From JBBRLA01 sp038231615 (GTDB taxonomy: Bacteria; Myxococcota_A; Polyangia; Palsa-1104; JAEUJZ01): 7,805 nucleotides of DNA. The notes under the pieces were generated by a model. The model did no database searches, was not told the DNA's origin, and was given only the letters and a program-made list of their open reading frames with translations. The DNA is taken from contig JBBRLA010000407.1 in assembly GCA_038231615.1 (NCBI GenBank), positions 1 to 7,805 on the forward strand, given 5' to 3'. The number at the start of each line of letters is the position of its first letter. Positions within the stretch are counted from its first letter, which is position 1. The position numbers and the translations under genes are program-made. Below are positions 5,461 through 7,805 of this stretch, piece by piece.

Positions 5461-6777
5461 ATGGAACAGTATCAGCCCAAGCATCCAGCCTTGCAGCGGG
5501 CTTGGGAGCGCCTGAGCGTAGCCTGTCGGCAGGAGCGATTGAGGCGAGCGAAGGCACGGGAGCAGGTGCTCAAAGAGGTGGCGGCGAAGGCGCCGCAGGA
5601 GACCGAGCAAGAGGCGTTGTCGCGGGTGGCGCCGGAGGTGAAGTATTCGTCGTTCAGCCGCTGGAAGAAGCGGTACGCGGCCGAGGGGGTTGACGGGTTG
5701 GTGGACGGGCGCATTCCGCCCAATAGTCCGCTGTCGAGCAAGGTAGCGGCGGAGCTATGCACGCTGCGGCGCGCAGACCCGCAGGTCGCGGTGCAAAAGC
5801 TGGTGGAGTATGCCGCCACACAGCATCAGGAGAAGACCAACGCGGCGACGGTCAAGAGGGTGCTCAAGGCCCAAGGGCTGGGACGGCGGCCGGGCCCGCC
5901 CACGGGGAGCAAAAGGAGGGAGCAACAGCTGGTAATGGGGGGCATGAAGCTGCTGGAGGCGGTGCTGGTGGAAACGGGGTACTTGGACGCGATGGTGAAG
6001 GGGGTGCAAGCTTGCCTGGAGAGCGCGCCGAGAAAGCTAGACGCCGGGGAAGCCGATACGACGGGTCGCGATGAGTATGGCAGATTTTTGCCCATCTACA
6101 ACGAGCGGCTGCGCAAACAGGAGGGGGCAAACATCGGCCCTGGATTCGAGTCGGTGGAGGCCAAGAGGGAGGGGCTGGAGGTAGGGCGACTACATGCCAG
6201 TAATGCAAGTGAAAAGGTGCTGGAGCGCAAGGTGCTGGCGCTGCTGGTGAGTCCCCTATTGGGGACCGGGCGCTGGGACGGGCTGCGCGGCCCTGATGGG
6301 GAACTCCTGAGTGAGTTGTGTGGCTATCCGTACATGCCCTCGACGCTGGATCTATTTACCCGTGAGATGAAGTACCTGGGAGTGAGCAGCACGCTGTGGG
6401 AGATCCACGCGCAGGTGACTGAGGCCAAGACGCGGGGGTGGGGAGACCCACGGCGAGCGGCGGTGGCATATGTGGATGGGAGCAGCAAGGAAGTGCATAC
6501 ACAGCTGTTCAGCCAAGCGACCAAAGTGAGTCATCGGAATCAGGTGGTGCCTGCGCTGGAAGTGGTGGCTGTGCACTCGGGTTATGGGGTGCCGCTGTAC
6601 CAGGTGACCTATAGCGGGCGAGCGCCCCTGGTGACGGAGGTGCCCAAGGTGCTGGATGCGCTGAAACCGGCGCTTGGCGACAGCGAGGTGGGCCGCATCG
6701 TGGTCATTGATGCGGAGGGCAACTCGGTGCAGTTTCTCAGGGGCTGGAGCAGGGGAGCCCAGCGCGTGGCTGGGTGA
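5461..6777 (+). CDS. DDE-type transposase, N-terminal and catalytic part (frameshifted gene)
   Basis: 438 residues in this frame; the last ~10 are out of frame. Residues 1-50 are basic and helical. Residues about 58-145 form a helix-turn-helix region of the kind seen in many transposases: SSFSRWKKRYAAEGVDGLVD, then DPQVAVQKLVEYAA and TNAATVKRVLKAQGLGRRPG. The middle contains MPSTLDLFTREMKYLGV, followed by a DDE-like core: first Asp in AVAYVDGSSKEVHTQ (D339), second in GRIVVIDAEGNS (D417). Right after this the frame runs into a TGA at 6775-6777. The continuation FLRGLEQGSPARGWV is found by a -1 shift at GGGG 6740-6743. The start at ATG 5461 is the only one possible, because an in-frame TGA lies at 5446-5448. 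I place it in a large unclassified DDE transposase group, not in a named IS family. Confidence 0.72.
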   Translation: MEQYQPKHPALQRAWERLSVACRQERLRRAKAREQVLKEVAAKAPQETEQEALSRVAPEVKYSSFSRWKKRYAAEGVDGLVDGRIPPNSPLSSKVAAELCTLRRADPQVAVQKLVEYAATQHQEKTNAATVKRVLKAQGLGRRPGPPTGSKRREQQLVMGGMKLLEAVLVETGYLDAMVKGVQACLESAPRKLDAGEADTTGRDEYGRFLPIYNERLRKQEGANIGPGFESVEAKREGLEVGRLHASNASEKVLERKVLALLVSPLLGTGRWDGLRGPDGELLSELCGYPYMPSTLDLFTREMKYLGVSSTLWEIHAQVTEAKTRGWGDPRRAAVAYVDGSSKEVHTQLFSQATKVSHRNQVVPALEVVAVHSGYGVPLYQVTYSGRAPLVTEVPKVLDALKPALGDSEVGRIVVIDAEGNSVQFLRGWSRGAQRVAG

Positions 6778-7010
6778 CACGGTTGCGGCCCTCGATGCTC
6801 AAGGGCAAGAGGATCTTCAACCGCAGCAACTACCGGGCCTATCGCAAGGGAGACCGCGTGCGGACGGGGATAGTGGACCTTGCTATCCCTGACAGCAACG
6901 AGAAGTTCCGGGTCCGGGTCATCGAGATCGAGCGACGGCGCAAGGGCACCGTGACCTATCGGGGGCGAGCACGCTGCTCGCCGAGAAAAAGTGGGAAGCA
7001 GAGGAGGTAG
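6741..7010 (+). pseudogene. Transposase, middle fragment between two frameshifts
   Basis: Reading -1 from the preceding frame gives GLEQGSPARGWVTRLRPSML, then NRSNYRAYRKGDRVRTGIVDLAIP and FRVRVIEIERRRKGTVTYRG, the beta-rich stretch expected between the second catalytic Asp and the final Glu of the DDE core. After TYRG (about 6962) the frame turns into basic nonsense (RARCSPRKSGKQRR) and stops at 7008-7010. A GTG at 6774 could open a 78-residue ORF, but its content shows it is part of the transposase, not an independent gene. Confidence 0.65.
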
Positions 7011-7805
7011 CAGACCTGTACTTTGATCGCTGGCCGATGCAGGAAGCCAACTTCCGCGCGGTGAATCAGGCGGTGGGAAGCAAGCAGGTGCACGGCTACG
7101 GCAAGATGCTGGTGAGCAATATCACCGTGGTCAACGAGCTAGGCGACTTGAGCGCACAACTGCAAAGGCAGCAGGAGATGCTGGAGCAGGAGGCGGCGGA
7201 ACTGGTGCCCAAGACGCAGGCGCTGCAGGACGCGCAAACGCAGCGGCGCCGTAGTCAAGGGCGGCTCCAGACGCTGACGCGTCATGTAAACGAGCAGGTT
7301 GCCCACGGAAAGCGAGTCACCGCGACGCTGAGGAGGGAACTCAAGGAGCAGCACAGGGTTGCCACGGCACTGCACAACCAGACCGCCCAAATAGACAAAA
7401 AGCAGCGGGCGCTGGAGTTGGCCAAAGCCAAGCAACAACAGCGGCGACAGCGACAGCAAGAGCGTGTGGAGCACTTCGACGAATTGCAGCAACGGAAGCA
7501 GATCTTTCGTCACGATGTGGAGTTGGATTCGTTCTTTGGTCTACTGAAAGTGGGTCTGGTGTTCCTCGTGATCTATTTGCTCAAGGAGATCTTCAACGAC
7601 GCGCGCATGGAGCCCGTTACCTTCCTGGAGAGGCTGGCGACCCTACCAGCTCGGCGGTACCTGACCCCTGAGCATGACATCGTTACGTTCGAGTACAACC
7701 GGCGTGACCCTGAAGTGATGGCGCTTCTGATTTCCCATAACGAGGCCATCAATGCGCGAGCCCTGCGCCTACGGAGCGGTCGCATCCTCCGCATTCATGT
7801 AGACC
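6962..7805 (+). pseudogene. Transposase, C-terminal fragment, runs off the window
   Basis: A second -1 shift at GGGGG 6961-6965 continues the protein as GASTLLAEKKWEAEEVADLY, then FDRWPMQEANFRAVNQAVGS and QVHGYGKMLVSNITVVNELG. YFDRWPMQE resembles the Y-x-x-R...E signature that carries the last catalytic acid in DDE transposases (E529 if both shifts are repaired). From 7142 to about 7501 the sequence is rich in Q, E, R, K and A with heptad-like spacing, a long coiled coil. A hydrophobic stretch, FFGLLKVGLVFLVIYLL (7532-7582), follows, then a folded-looking tail (VTFLERLATLPARRYLTPEH). The frame has no stop up to the window edge. Together the three pieces encode at least 780 residues. Confidence 0.65.

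Larger units (their letters stand above)
5362..7805 (+). mobile_element. Large insertion element, right end outside the window
   Basis: The element is defined by its long DDE-type transposase reading frame and by the abrupt AT-rich stretch at about 5362-5430 that breaks the Rpn gene. The left boundary is approximate. The right end is beyond the window, so terminal inverted repeats and target duplication cannot be checked. Short symmetric sequences lie in the left end: CAGAAT/ATTCTG (5371-5385), ATTACGTAAT (5394-5403) and the hairpin at 5433-5460. Confidence 0.6.

Noticed and set aside
4655..5557. 300-residue minus-strand open frame opposite the Rpn gene
   Set aside because: The plus strand shows the Rpn signature with D and E-x-Q residues. 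Part of the antisense frame (TEADVKFFGRASHYLEFCPN) reads protein-like but matches nothing I know and has no supported start.
6740..6746. Classical -1 programmed frameshift heptamer at the first shift
   Set aside because: The local codons CTC AGG GGC TGG do not fit the X XXY YYZ slippery pattern, so a missing G is the simpler explanation.
1..7805. tRNA, rRNA genes and CRISPR arrays
   Set aside because: I saw no tRNA-like cloverleaf, no rRNA signature and no regularly spaced direct repeats on either strand.

Overview
The window is GC-rich, roughly 60-65% by eye, with proteobacterial-looking gene content: a Tat-exported flavoprotein, a lipoprotein with a clear lipobox, a ParE toxin and an Rpn-family nuclease. 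A gammaproteobacterium, perhaps of the purple sulfur bacterial type, is a tentative guess from gene mix only; no marker gene is present. The region looks accessory: short cassettes, gene remnants and a mobile element sit between a few intact genes.

Left part (1-1174, + strand). A possible unidentified gene tail is followed by a two-gene toxin-antitoxin cassette: a 70-residue antitoxin and a 99-residue ParE/RelE-fold toxin overlapping by ATGA. A 7-bp inverted repeat upstream could be the autoregulatory operator. Next is a decayed fragment of an alkaline phosphatase/phosphodiesterase-superfamily gene, recognisable for only about 45 codons.

Middle (1175-4520). A complete 626-residue Tat-exported FAD oxidoreductase resembling spermidine dehydrogenase faces a minus-strand pair. 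A perfect 24-bp palindrome lies between the converging genes. The minus-strand pair is a secreted short CHAT-domain (caspase-like) protein followed, with a 4-base overlap at the first possible start, by a DUF4384-type lipoprotein. The CHAT protein keeps the Cys motif but lacks the His-bearing half of the domain.

Right part (4521-7805, + strand). An Rpn-family PD-(D/E)XK nuclease gene reads into AT-rich sequence, and its C-terminus looks chimeric. That AT-rich stretch probably belongs to the left end of a large insertion element. The element's transposase starts at 5461 and runs off the window. It is broken by two apparent -1 frameshifts, both at G-runs, that would each be repaired by one extra G. 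Joined, the product has an N-terminal helix-turn-helix, a DDE-like catalytic core and a long C-terminal coiled coil with a hydrophobic segment. A hairpin abuts its start codon.

I do not see a clearly new system. The best candidates are the CHAT/lipoprotein pair with its incomplete catalytic dyad, and the twice-shifted transposase.
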